64,000 nt of DNA, from contig JAMWFC010000055.1 of assembly GCA_027475525.1 (NCBI GenBank), forward strand, positions 310,001 to 374,000, in the 5' to 3' direction. This DNA comes from Macrolepiota albuminosa (Eukaryota > Basidiomycota > Agaricomycetes > Agaricales > Agaricaceae). Below the pieces are notes generated by a model that saw only the letters and a list, made by a program, of their open reading frames with translations, made no database searches and was not told the origin of the DNA. Each line of letters starts with the position of its first letter. Positions within the stretch are counted from its first letter, which is position 1. Made by a program: the position numbers and the translations under genes. Positions 54,290-64,000 of the stretch are shown here, one piece after another.

Positions 54290-54745
54290 TTAAACATACC
54301 TCAAAGGTTGAATTAATTGCTGATTGATACAGGGTTCATTGAAATTGTAGTTGGTTGGTTTACAGTCTTCTTAGCCTTCATTCGATCCCTGGATAAATTC
54401 TTGTATTTCTAAAAGAGAAACATGTTTTTACAGTACTCAGAAGAAATGAATGGAATGTACCTTTTTAGTTTTGGCATCACAAGCCTTCCACACTGCATTG
54501 AACTCAGCCTCATTGTGATATTAGTAGAGATCGAGGCTATGCACATGAAAAAGCTGCATTAACACAGAGCCTGTCAGAGTAATCACTCATTGCTCATCCA
54601 TGTCAGCTGCTGGTGGCCTGTCAAAACCCAGGGACACTTTTCTGTACAAGTCAGTGCCTGGTGACAAACCCCGAGGCAGAGAGAAAATCCATGACCATGG
54701 GGCCGGCCCAGGAGTGCACAAAATGCTACTCTTGACAAAAACCAG
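54290..54745 (-). pseudogene. Gene fragment of unknown family
   Basis: On the minus strand, short reading stretches (NEAEFNAVWKACDAKTKK, then KYKNLSRDRMKAKKTV after a possible 60-bp intron) suggest a decayed spliced gene. Its upstream side is cut by the LTR at 54746. No family is recognised. Confidence 0.3.
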
Positions 54746-56276
54746 TGATGATGCTAAAAGTTTGGTCAGTAACAAATGTAGAAATAGTGTTACTGAGCCA
54801 AAAGCTTGCATTGGGTGTGCTTAAGGTGTTGAGGGGAGTCCCAGGCAGGTCCCAGAGATCACATTTATAATATAAGGTAAAGTCAGGAGGGGGTCAGCAA
54901 GTGTCAAGTGCCTGTGGAAGAAGCAGTAAGTGAACACAGCAATGAGTGGCAAGAACATGGTAAGCTTAGCAAAGTCTAAGCGACATTAATGCCTGCCATA
55001 GATGCAAGGCACAAGGATGTCATTGGCTAGCAATAGTCTGCAACTGCCGATTACTTTGATGTTGCCAACCATAGATGAGACTTAGACTATAAAGGAGACT
55101 AGAGTAAGTGGGGCAGGAAACTCTGTTCTGATGATTATGCACAAGTCAGTAAGTACTTTTTATACTACAAGGAGTTTACTATTGCCAAGTAACTAATAAC
55201 GCCAAAGTGCAGTGAACTGGAAAATTTATAGGGTGGCTCCAACAGTTTTAAATCCCTACTGTCTATTAAACATGCTTAGTGATGCCAGGTGGCAGATTGC
55301 AATGCTAAACGATCAATCCATCAACCTTTTGTCTGTCCAAGATACTAAGCGATGTTAGGCACCAAATTGAGACGCTAAGCGATGTCAGATGCCAAGGTCA
55401 AACACCAAGCTGTCCATCAGTTTTGATAGATCATCAGTCTTCTTGCTAAGCGCTGTCGTTGGTGACTGATGCCATCTGTCAGTTGTAATTCTGTCTGCCA
55501 TCAGCGCTATCATTGATTGGATTCATGGCCATCAAATATCACTAAAATTGGTCAATTTGTTGAAATTGCCTGTTGCATGCATTCCATTATGATCATCATT
55601 CTATCCCAAGTTCATTCTATCACATGTATCCACATGTGATTATACTTTATCACATGTATCCACATGTGATTATACTTTATCACATGTATCCTCCATGTGA
55701 TTATATTCTATCACATGTATCCACATGTGATTATTCTTTATTCACATGTATATAGTTTTCCAGTAGTATATAAACTGTAGATAGATCATCTGAAGTCCTC
55801 ACTCTTTCTGACTTTGGACTTCAGGTTAGTAATACTTTACTTGCTCAATACACTCTTTCTGACTTTGGACTTTAGCTTTAGTGACAGTTTCTGTCCCCTG
55901 TGCTTTGCCTGTCTTTAACACAATTAGCACATACTAAGATATCCCAAGCTGGTGCCATGTTGCTGTAGCCTGCCATTGATGTGCTGATCCTGTATGGGGT
56001 CCTATCATCTCTCTCCAACTGAAAAATTGACTGTCCTCAGTCACGAAATATAGTTACCATTACCGTTTCTGTGACAAGTGGCTCATGTGTTCTTTAGATT
56101 TTGTTTATAGTCCTGGTGCATAAGTTTGGACTTCATCTCTTTTTCCTGCTTTTACCTGGCACTCCCATCAAAAACTATGTCTTTCTGTATTCCAACTCTG
56201 CCCCCTGTTCCCAGCATTGAAGCTTAAAATGCAGCACATGCCTACATTGCCAAGACGAATAACTTTTTGAAGCAGT
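54746..56276 (-). mobile_element. Truncated family A copy: 3' LTR plus start of antisense gene
   Basis: LTR 54746-56007 (TGATGATGCTAAAAG...CCTATCA) is followed by the pyrimidine tract TCTCTCTCC. Leader sequence like 9996-10155 follows, then the decayed first exon of the antisense gene from 56177 (MSFCIPTLPPVPS, then stops). The copy ends at 56276, where TGATAGGACCC, the reverse complement of a family A LTR end, begins. It shows that the antisense gene is an old, inherited part of the family. Confidence 0.8.
55612..55748. repeat. Palindromic short tandem repeat inside family A LTR
   Basis: Four or more units of about 30 bp with the core ATCACATGTATCCACATGTGAT, each nearly self-complementary. 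It is absent from the other family A LTRs here and accounts for part of this LTR's extra length. Confidence 0.85.
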
Positions 56277-56313
56277 GATAGGACCCATTATAGCATAGTC
56301 CACTATATGGCGT

Positions 56314-57543
56314 TGATGACGCCCAAATTGCGCTAAGGTGCACTATCACTAGTACAGCTACTTAGTCAATATAGCTTTGGGCGCGCTAAGTATGGGAGAG
56401 AGTCCCGGACAGGTCCCAGAGAACGCACAGTAGGCAAGAGGTTGGTGGTAAGGAAAAGGGGTGATTGGCGCTTATTTAAGGCCCAAGAATGCGGCAAGAG
56501 TATGCTAAAAATCACCAATGAAAGGTGCTAAGAGGCGCGGGAAAGAGTTGCCAAGGAAAGGCGCTAAGGAGCGCGGGAAAGAGTCGCCAAGGAAAGGCGC
56601 TAAGGAGCGCGAGAGAGAGAGTCGCCAAGAAAAGGCGCTAAGGAGCGCGAGAGAGAGTCACCAAGGAAAGGCGCTAAGAGACACTGTAAAGGGGTCACTA
56701 AGAGGCGCTAAGTGTTAGCACCTAAAAGAGATGATAAAATGACGAGATTGCTTAGCAGATCTAAGCGCAAATGCCTTGCCGTAGTTGCAAGACACTAAGA
56801 GATTGCAGACAGAAAGGGTGAGAGAGAACTAAAGCAGAGTCCCCTTGCCGACACGGTCAACAAAAGGGACACTAAGAGATTGCAGACAGAAAGGGTGAGA
56901 GAGAACTAAAGCAGAGTCCCCTTGCCGACACGGTCAACAAAAGGGTAGTCTGTTGCGTAGGGTGACCAAAATGTTGGGATACAATCCCTACTGCCAAATT
57001 GATTGTGTACTACTAACAAAAAGTAAGTATTTATATGTAAGTAAATGCCCTGAATTAAACTATATGGTGAAAAAGTCCACAATCATGCTGTCAGTCTGAG
57101 TCGGCAAGAAGCTAAGCGACGTCAGGTGCTAAGGTGAAACTCCAAGCTGTCTGTCATAAAATACTTCATCATTTCTGCTGCCACCGGCTAAGAGCATCAT
57201 AGGTGCCAAGTGTCTGTGTCCATGTATGGCCCTGAAGGGTGAGTGGCAAGGTGTGGCAAGGTGTCAAGAGGAGTGCTAAGAATAGATGGTGCCATAAAGA
57301 GTGGTCCTGGAGTAATTAGAGGCTCCAGCTGCGAGTTATTAACATAAAAATATGCAAAAATTAGCCCCTGGAGCGCTAAGACGTGCCGCTCCTGGTGGTC
57401 CCAGTGTGCCAATGTGAGGTGCTTGTGTTGGCGCTATCCATGGTCATCTATAATGGGAGCTCATCATCCTGGTGGTCCCAGTGTGCCAATGTGAGGTGCT
57501 TGTGTTGGCGCTATCCATGGTCATCTATAATGGGAGCTCATCA
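56314..57543 (-). mobile_element. Family C solo LTR (copy 1)
   Basis: TGATGACGCCCAAATTG...GAGCTCATCA flanked by GCGT (56310-56313 and 57544-57547). It is 1230 bp, or 1076 bp after discounting 77-bp duplications at 56791 and 57391, matching the 1081 bp of copy 2. A region of about four 36-bp GGCGCTAAGGAGCGCG-type repeats lies at 56518-56690. The minus-strand TATA box is near 57030. Confidence 0.9.
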
Positions 57544-57697
57544 GCGTTGGCCACATAGCTTTTACTTACTTTAGTAGTCAATATATTATATTGTATTTAT
57601 TGTAATATAATATTAAATATATTATTATAAATAGTTTGATACATGCTGCTTATTAAGCAGCTTATTATTGTTTTATACTACATTGTCAATAGACTGG
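57544..57697. other. AT-rich spacer
   Basis: Very AT-rich, with ATATAATATTAAATATATTA and the palindrome GCTGCTTATTAAGCAGC. No gene. Confidence 0.5.
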
Positions 57698-59640
57698 TGA
57701 TGATGCCCAAAAGTAGATCAGTAGCAGATATGGTTTACGGCTACTGACCTGTATAACAATGCATTGGGCATGCTAAGATTGAGGGAGTCCCAGGCAGTTT
57801 CCAGAGAACAAGTCAGAAAAAGAGTTAAACAGCAGGATTTAGTGGAAGTCAGTAATGATAGTCAGCAAAGAAATGTAGTAAGGAAGGTGCACCAACGACA
57901 AAGTGTGCCTAAAAAGGTAGGAAGCTGAACATGGTTAAATGCAGCAAGAGGATGCAGGAAGGAAACTAGAGGCTTAGCAACGACTAAGCTGCATGATGCC
58001 TGCCATAAGTGCAAGGTGTATAGGTTCCATAAGCGTAACTGCGGCAAGCAGGCTAAGAGTGTTTAGACAATTGGCAACTATGTACTTAGTCAGCTCAAGA
58101 GAAATCTGAACTGTAGGGTGAACTGAGGAATGTAAAATGGGGTACTCTGTTCTGTTCTTTTAACTATTGACAAGTGGTAAGTATTTATAGTGAGTTTGAA
58201 GTTCCCTGTTGCCAAGCAACTGAGTGTCACCAAGGCAGGGTAGAACGGTAAAAATGTAAGTAAATGCTGTGAATTAAATAAACTAAATAAAAGGAAATTA
58301 CAAGCCAGCTGTCTATTCTGTCTGTCTCGAGGTTGCCAAGCGCTATTATGCGCTTATGGTGAAACACCAGTCCAACCGTTAATGAGCCTGCATCGTGGCT
58401 GGCTACAGATAGCACCAATACCTGCACCTCACATTGGCCCACTAGTACCATCAGAAGCGCCATGCTCTAGCGCTTCCAGCGCTATTTTTCTCATATTTTT
58501 ACACTAATAACTCGCAGCTACAGACTCCAATTACTCTCAGACCACTTTTTATGGCACCACTTATTCTTCGCACCACTATTGACACCTCGCCGCATCTTGC
58601 CACTTGCACTCCGAGGCTACACATTTACACAGACACTTGGCATCAGTCAATCTGGCATAATGCTCTTAGCCAGTGGCAGCGCTTACAAAGGGAAATGATG
58701 AAGTATTTCCATGACAGCATCATTATGGACCTTTTTACTATACAATTCAATTCACCGCATTTACTTACATTTTTATCAGTTCACCACCCTCTAGCAGCGC
58801 TTAACCTCTTAGCGTCGGCTAACTTTCTTTACTATAAATACCTACTTTTTGTTAGTAGTACAGGGAATCAATTTGGCAGTAGAGATCGTATCCCAACATT
58901 TTGGTCTCCATACGCAACAGACTACCTCTTGTTGACCGTGTCAAGCAAGGGGACTCTGCTCTAGTTTTCTATATATCTCTCTCTCTAGCGCCTTGCAACT
59001 ACGGCTTGGCTTTTGTGCTTAGATCCACTAAGCAATCTCATCCTTTTATTATCACGTTCTAGGTGCTAACACTTAGCGCCTCTTAGCGACCCTTTCCCGC
59101 ACCTCTTAGCGCCTTCCTTAGTGACTTTCCCACGCTCTTAGCGCTCCCCCTTAGCGACTTTTAGCGCCCTGTAGCCACATTTTGGAGCCTTACACAAGTG
59201 CCTCCAATCATCCACTTTCCTTGCCACCAACCTCTTGCCTACCGTGTGTTCTCTGGGACCTGTCCAGGACTCTCTCACACACTTAGCATGCCCAAAGCTA
59301 TATCGGCTAAGTAGCTGCACTAGTGATAGTCCACACAGCACTCCAGCTCGATTTGGGCGTTATCACCATCACAAGTTATTGCATTATCCCTAATTTGTAA
59401 GCACTGCCATCAGCTAGCTAGGCCACGTGCTGATTAATTAGCGCCACCAGTCAAAATCTTACCAATGGCATGATAACAGCTGTCATTCCAGCTGCCGCCA
59501 GCGCTATCACTAATCGTCCTTGATGGTTGCTGTGCGTGTCCATTGGGAATGGCCTAGAAAGGATAAATCACGTGTGCCAAGTTTGGCACAAGTGTGGCAA
59601 GGTGTCCGGAACTAATGCTGAGCCTGCATGGGGTCCATCA
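57698..59640 (-). mobile_element. Family A-related solo LTR (A''), split by a family C LTR
   Basis: TGATGATGCCCAAAAG...GGTCCATCA flanked by CTGG (57694-57697 and 59641-59644). Its sequence is closest to the A' LTR (GATATGGTTTACGGCTACTG). The family C LTR at 58377-59365 lies inside it. Confidence 0.85.
58377..59365 (+). mobile_element. Family C solo LTR (copy 3)
   Basis: 989 bp, degenerate ends TTAATGAGCC...GGGCGTTATCA. The plus-strand TATA box CTATAAATACC is near 58834, and the conserved U5 box TTCTCTGGGACCTGTCC is near 59249. A target duplication is not convincing. Confidence 0.75.
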
Positions 59641-59850
59641 CTGGACAGGTCTGATTCTGTGTAGTGTGAACCTTGAGCTCACTTAAACTATAAGCATTAC
59701 ATTTTTTTGAATCTGCCAGCTTGGATCTATTGCCTAGCATCCGACGTCAGTCGCTGAGTTCGTTGACAGAACTCTATCAGCTTCTTGAGCTTCTTGCACA
59801 GCCACACTGTGCAAATTTCAAACAGGGGATTGATGAGTAATCCTATATCT
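59641..59850. other. Spacer before element E
   Basis: About 200 bp without recognised features; no LTR of element E is visible here. Confidence 0.4.
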
Positions 59851-62264
59851 ACAGTCACCACTGATGGTGGGTGAAATACCCACAACCTATGGGGAGATCC
59901 AGCAGACATTCAGGACATGCAAGTGCCCAATGTGGGTCAGTCAAAACCCAAGGCTCGAGATCGAGGTTGGAGCACCAACTTGCCCAGGAATGAAAGCAAG
60001 GCCTGGAGAGCTGAAAGCTTGCAACATGATGGCCAGCAATGGCCACAGGACAAGATGCCAGAGGGATTAACTCCCCCAGTTGTGCAGCTGCCAGGAGGAC
60101 TTTGATGGTCCAGCCAGCTAGCTTTGAAAGAGCCCTCTGATAAGGTCAAGCAGTTGACAGGTGTCCAGAACATTGCAGGAGAGACCAATTTATTAGCACA
60201 GACTGGGGGACCTATGGCCCCAAGCCAGAGTAGTGGGGCCAGGTGGGCCACAGCAGACTCAATGCCCACCAGGATAGCAGATGCCCGCATAGAGGAGATA
60301 CCAGAGGAGGATGCGACTTCTGAAGCTGGCAGCACAGAAAACCGTTTTCTGTGCACACCAGCAGTGGAAGAAGTCTAGGAGGTTGCAGATCTCCTGGAGG
60401 AGGTTGTTGAGTTGTCTATCAACAACAATGCTGGAGCAGAGGAGCAGCGGTTGAAAACCACTTACACCATGTGCTTGCAAATGTTCTGGGATCTACACCC
60501 AGAGGTAATGAAGTACACCAGAATGCTCAGCACGTTGTAATCAAGATGTCAGAGTCAAGCTAGTGGAAGCACTAGCACAGGTGCAGGAAGTGCCCAAAGT
60601 AAACTCAGTGAGTACCTTTTATACTCCAGCAAGACAAGGGTGGCATGAGGATCCCCTGCACATGCATAATCCAAACACTAGGACAGAGATGTCAGGGCTG
60701 GAAGGACAAGCTAGTACTGCTTGTAAGGTAGAGAGCAAGGCATCCTTGATGCCACGCATTCCAATGGCAGAAATGTTGAGCAACAGAGTTGCATATCAAC
60801 ATATGTGCAATGGCAATCTCAGAACTAAGGAACAGTCCCTTATTGACAATCAGAGCATCATATTCGAGGGCATTAAGCCCATTGATGAGATGTGTTGTCT
60901 ATTCATGACGCAGGGCCAGAAGAATCAAGCTTCTCCAGCACCAGGGTGGCGCCATGATCATGATCAAGGAGAATTCCCTGATCAAGATGACACCACAAAA
61001 TGTGATGCGTCTGATAGAGGCCAGAACAAGTGGCCTAGATCAATTCTCTGAGATGAAGGCAATTATGCCCACAGTCAAGGAGGCTCAGGATGTTCACAGC
61101 AAAGTGGACAAGGAAAATCACTTCTCCAAGCCACCGATTTAGCGACTAGATCCCTGGGCCAGCAAGAGGCCATTCATATGCACTGTGAAGCCATCCACAA
61201 CCATCTTCATTGAGTAGTTGATGATGCCTTAGGAGTAACCTTACAGCTACCAGACAGGGTAAAACTGCATAAAGCAGATAGTAGGCACATTTGCGCCTAC
61301 ACAGGCACGTCCAAGTTCAGTGACTTGGAGGACTGGGCAATGAATGTATGCACCCACCTCACCATGTGCTTATACAGAGGTGACCATATGGAATGAGAAC
61401 AAATTTTTGTTTTGCCTGAGTTCTTGGCTGGAGAGGCCATGAGTTGGTTTTGACAAGCAGTACTGCACATCAACTGGGTCCAGTATGATTGGATGTTCAA
61501 GAGAGTCCTTACAGGATTGTACAATTGATTCGTGCACCCCTCAATATTACAGGACACAAGGTGGAACTTCCAGTCTGCCAAGTACACTGAGAAGTCGGGT
61601 GTACAAAGGGTTCTATGATACCCTTAACAACCATGTCCAGAATATGGCAGTATATCCAGATGGGTACACTATGCTCAAAACATTCTTGGATGGTATTCCA
61701 GCAGACATGCACTGCTACCTAATACATGAGGACAGGTTGTCTCCAGAGGTCAATGATGTTAAGGAGTTTGTGGCATATGCCATAAGATATGAGCAGTCTC
61801 TTAAGACTGCTACCCACTACGAGCATTGTAGTAGCCACAAAGGAAGAAGCAGATGACTACTGCCTACTGGGGCACTCTCATGAGGTCAGCATGTAGGGAC
61901 TTTCCTGGCTAAGAAGGCCAACTTGGATTGTGACTGCAACATGCGGTTTGTAGTATGCAGAGCTCCTGTTGGGAATCAAAGGCATAGCCACCCATGATCG
62001 GAGTGGGCTCCAGATAGAGAACGTCCTGAGCCAAGGCTGAAAGTCAAGCCAGCCAACCCATCTCAGATGGTCAGACAGGGACATGTTTTGCATGCAGCCA
62101 GCCAGGCCACTATGCTACCAACTGCCCTGCAATGGTGGGAGCCCCAAGAAAGGAGTATACACCCTGAGCTCATCTTTGTGCTGCACATACTGCAGCTGCG
62201 AGTGGGAGTGACAGAGATATCTCTGCTGAGTTTGAGGCTGAGCATCTTACAAACGACCAAGAGC
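59851..62264 (+). pseudogene. Element E (Gypsy) Gag remnant
   Basis: This decayed plus-strand Gag is read across several frames. The retrotransposon Gag core includes SDLEDWAMNVCTHLTMCLYR, RFYDTLNNHVQNMAVYPDGY, TMLKTFLDGIPADMHC and LSPEVNDVKEFVAYAIRYEQ (about 61310-61830). An intact zinc knuckle CFACSQPGHYATNC (C-x2-C-x4-H-x4-C) is at 62084-62125. Stops include several TGA codons. The N-terminal part (59851-61140) is less certain. The family differs from A and B in sequence and orientation. Confidence 0.75.
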
Positions 62265-62634
62265 CCCACAAGTCTAGGAATTCCCTATGCCAGATTGGAT
62301 GCTTCTGGGGCCTCTGAAGCATGGAAAACAACTGTACAGTACAATCAAACCTTAGAAACTCGAAAATTGCCTATATAAACAATTGCACAAATAAGGGGCA
62401 AACTCTGGCAAACTCTGGCTTATATAAGCAGTTTGGAAGCAGTGCTGAGGGGCCCACAGTTGGAATGGTAGCTAAAGAACCAGAGCACCTCAAGGGCTGA
62501 GAGTAGTACTAACAGATAGTGTTGAAAGAATAGAAACAGTAAAATGAAATAATGTCAGAAGAAATAAGAGAATGAATGAAAGGAGAGTGAAGGAATAAGA
62601 AGTGAGAAAAGAAAGAAATAAGGAGTTCTCTGAC
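62265..62634. mobile_element. Family D LTR fragment (copy 3)
   Basis: It matches the 3' two-thirds of 53766-54284 and ends TTCTCTGACA. Its left part is missing. It replaces the N-terminal half of the element E protease. Confidence 0.8.
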
Positions 62635-62639
62635 AGTAT

Positions 62640-64000
62640 GGGACAAACATAACTGTCCAGACGCCGGGCTTGTGTAGCCAGGAATATATGGATGTAGCAA
62701 ACTTTGATCACTATGACATGATACTGGGAACACCATTCATGCGGCATAACAAAGTTGTGCTAGACTTTGAGCACTGTCAGGTGGTAGTGAATAGAAAAGT
62801 GATCCCAGCAGAACGGGCTACAGTAGGTGACACTAATAATTGCCTGCAACGTCACCACACTACAGAGAAGCGCAAGGATTCTCCATAACTCAGTTGGTAC
62901 AAAGCACTGGCAGTGGAGGATGTGGATGAGGAAAAACAGGCTATGCCTGAACTGAGCTCAGACCATGATGTGGTGATGATGAGCAAGGAGGAATATCAAG
63001 CCTCCAAGATGAGAGATGAGCAAATACTCGCTCCTGATGCTTGAGGCACAAAGCCTCCAGATAAACGCCAGCAGAAGGCGAAAAAGCTTGAGGACTCAGT
63101 GAATGTATGTCTATCTATGTCCTCATGAGTCAAACTAGATGACTTGAGGGACAGCAACCGAGAGGCAAAAGCCTCATATTGTGAGGACATACGGTCTTTA
63201 TAGGAGCAACCAGCTCTCCTCCCTGATTATGACTGGACATACGACCCTCAAATGCCACAGGAGTGGAACAAGCTGGTGGCAGCCACATGTGTGCAAAATC
63301 TGATTATGACTGGACATACGACCCTCAAATGCCACAGGAGTGGAACAAGCTGGTGGCAGCCACATGTGTGCAAAATGCACACCAGTGACAGATGACCGTT
63401 ACACCAGCCTATTGCCAGCCAGCATTGGACAAAGTCTCCATAGCATATTCCCTTATATGTGAGGGAAAAAACCTCATGGCTCATAGGGCAGCAATAGTGG
63501 AATCCTCACTAAGGCTGCACATACCTGATGACAGTCTTGATCAGGTGCTTGCAATACGCAAGCAATATGCACAGCAGCCTCAGCCACCATCAGCTACAGT
63601 GGAAGTACTTCCTCCGATGCATCTGAAGGGGAAACAGAAGGCAATGAGCCTTTTGAGGACCTCGGTTGCATCAGCAATGGCAAGAGGAATTTGCTGACAT
63701 GGTCAATGGGACCAAGAAGGAGCTCCTGCCATGGCAGGAGGTGAACCATGAGATCAATCTCATAGATGAGAGCAAGCAGTACAAGTACCACTTGCCACGC
63801 TGTCCATGCGCACTCCAGGAGCAACTACATGATAAAACTAATCGCTATTTGAATGTTCAATGGTGGTCACCATGCACCACTGCTCAGGCAGCACCATTAC
63901 TGTGCATTCCAAAGAAGGACAGTACCCTTCACACTGCTCTTGATGCACACCAGTGCAATGATAATACCATAAAGAATGTAACTCCTTTACCAGATCAAGA
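62640..64000 (+). pseudogene. Element E protease end and start of reverse transcriptase (partial)
   Basis: 62670-62830 reads DVANFDHYDMILGTPFMRHN and KVVLDFEHCQVVVN, the end of a Gypsy aspartic protease; the catalytic half is lost. Pol linker pieces follow, with stops and one 77-bp duplication (63224-63377). From about 63740 the RT start reads EVNHEINLIDESKQYKYHLP and APLLCIPKKDSTLHTALDAH, and is cut by the window edge. Non-functional. Confidence 0.75.

Noticed and set aside
54600..54824. Plus-strand frame MSAAGGLSKPRDTF...
   Set aside because: It crosses the boundary of the family A LTR at 54746, so it cannot be a native gene.
56518..56718. Plus-strand 66-codon Lys/Arg/Glu-rich frame
   Set aside because: It is simple repeat sequence within a solo LTR, in the opposite sense to the LTR's TATA box and not conserved as coding in other copies.

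Overview
The window is nuclear DNA of a filamentous basidiomycete, most likely an Agaricomycete. The evidence is 45-75 bp GT-AG introns with fungal branch points, Agaricomycete-type Ty3/Gypsy polyproteins, a Plavaka (CACTA-like) transposase, and orthologues of fungal Rei1, Rax2 and a complex I subunit. I saw no tRNA, rRNA or CRISPR array.

Layout. Positions 1-37627 are nested LTR retrotransposons. Two near-identical Gypsy copies of family A (element 1, <1-22006; element 2, 9036-21546) lie one inside the other. They abut a fragment of a family B LTR, a decayed family A copy (A'), and a complete GC-rich chromodomain Gypsy element of family B (25046-36863). Positions 37628-42750 hold a decayed Plavaka transposase and a decayed spliced gene, each split by a solo LTR. 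Positions 42770-44330 are hairpin-rich tandem repeats. Positions 44989-51883 are a host gene island: REI1 (+), RAX2 (-) and a NUXM-like complex I gene (-). Positions 52827-64000 return to decayed repeats: a pseudogene, solo LTRs of families D, A and C, and a decayed plus-strand Gypsy element (E) that runs off the right end.

How the parts work together. Families A and B share an unusual plan. Gag-pol is on the minus strand, and a multi-exon gene is encoded antisense between pol and the 3' LTR, convergent with pol. The family A antisense gene is intact (661 codons, six exons in element 2) and carries a Zn2Cys6-like cysteine cluster. Family A has a tRNA-type primer site, whereas family B has a Tf1-like self-priming site.

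Caution on quality. At 43 places a segment is duplicated in exact tandem with a period of exactly 77 bp, mostly in the retroelements. This fits a de Bruijn (k = 77) contig-joining artefact, and it accounts for most apparent frameshifts. After discounting the seven copies in element 1, its gag-pol span becomes exactly 2008 codons.
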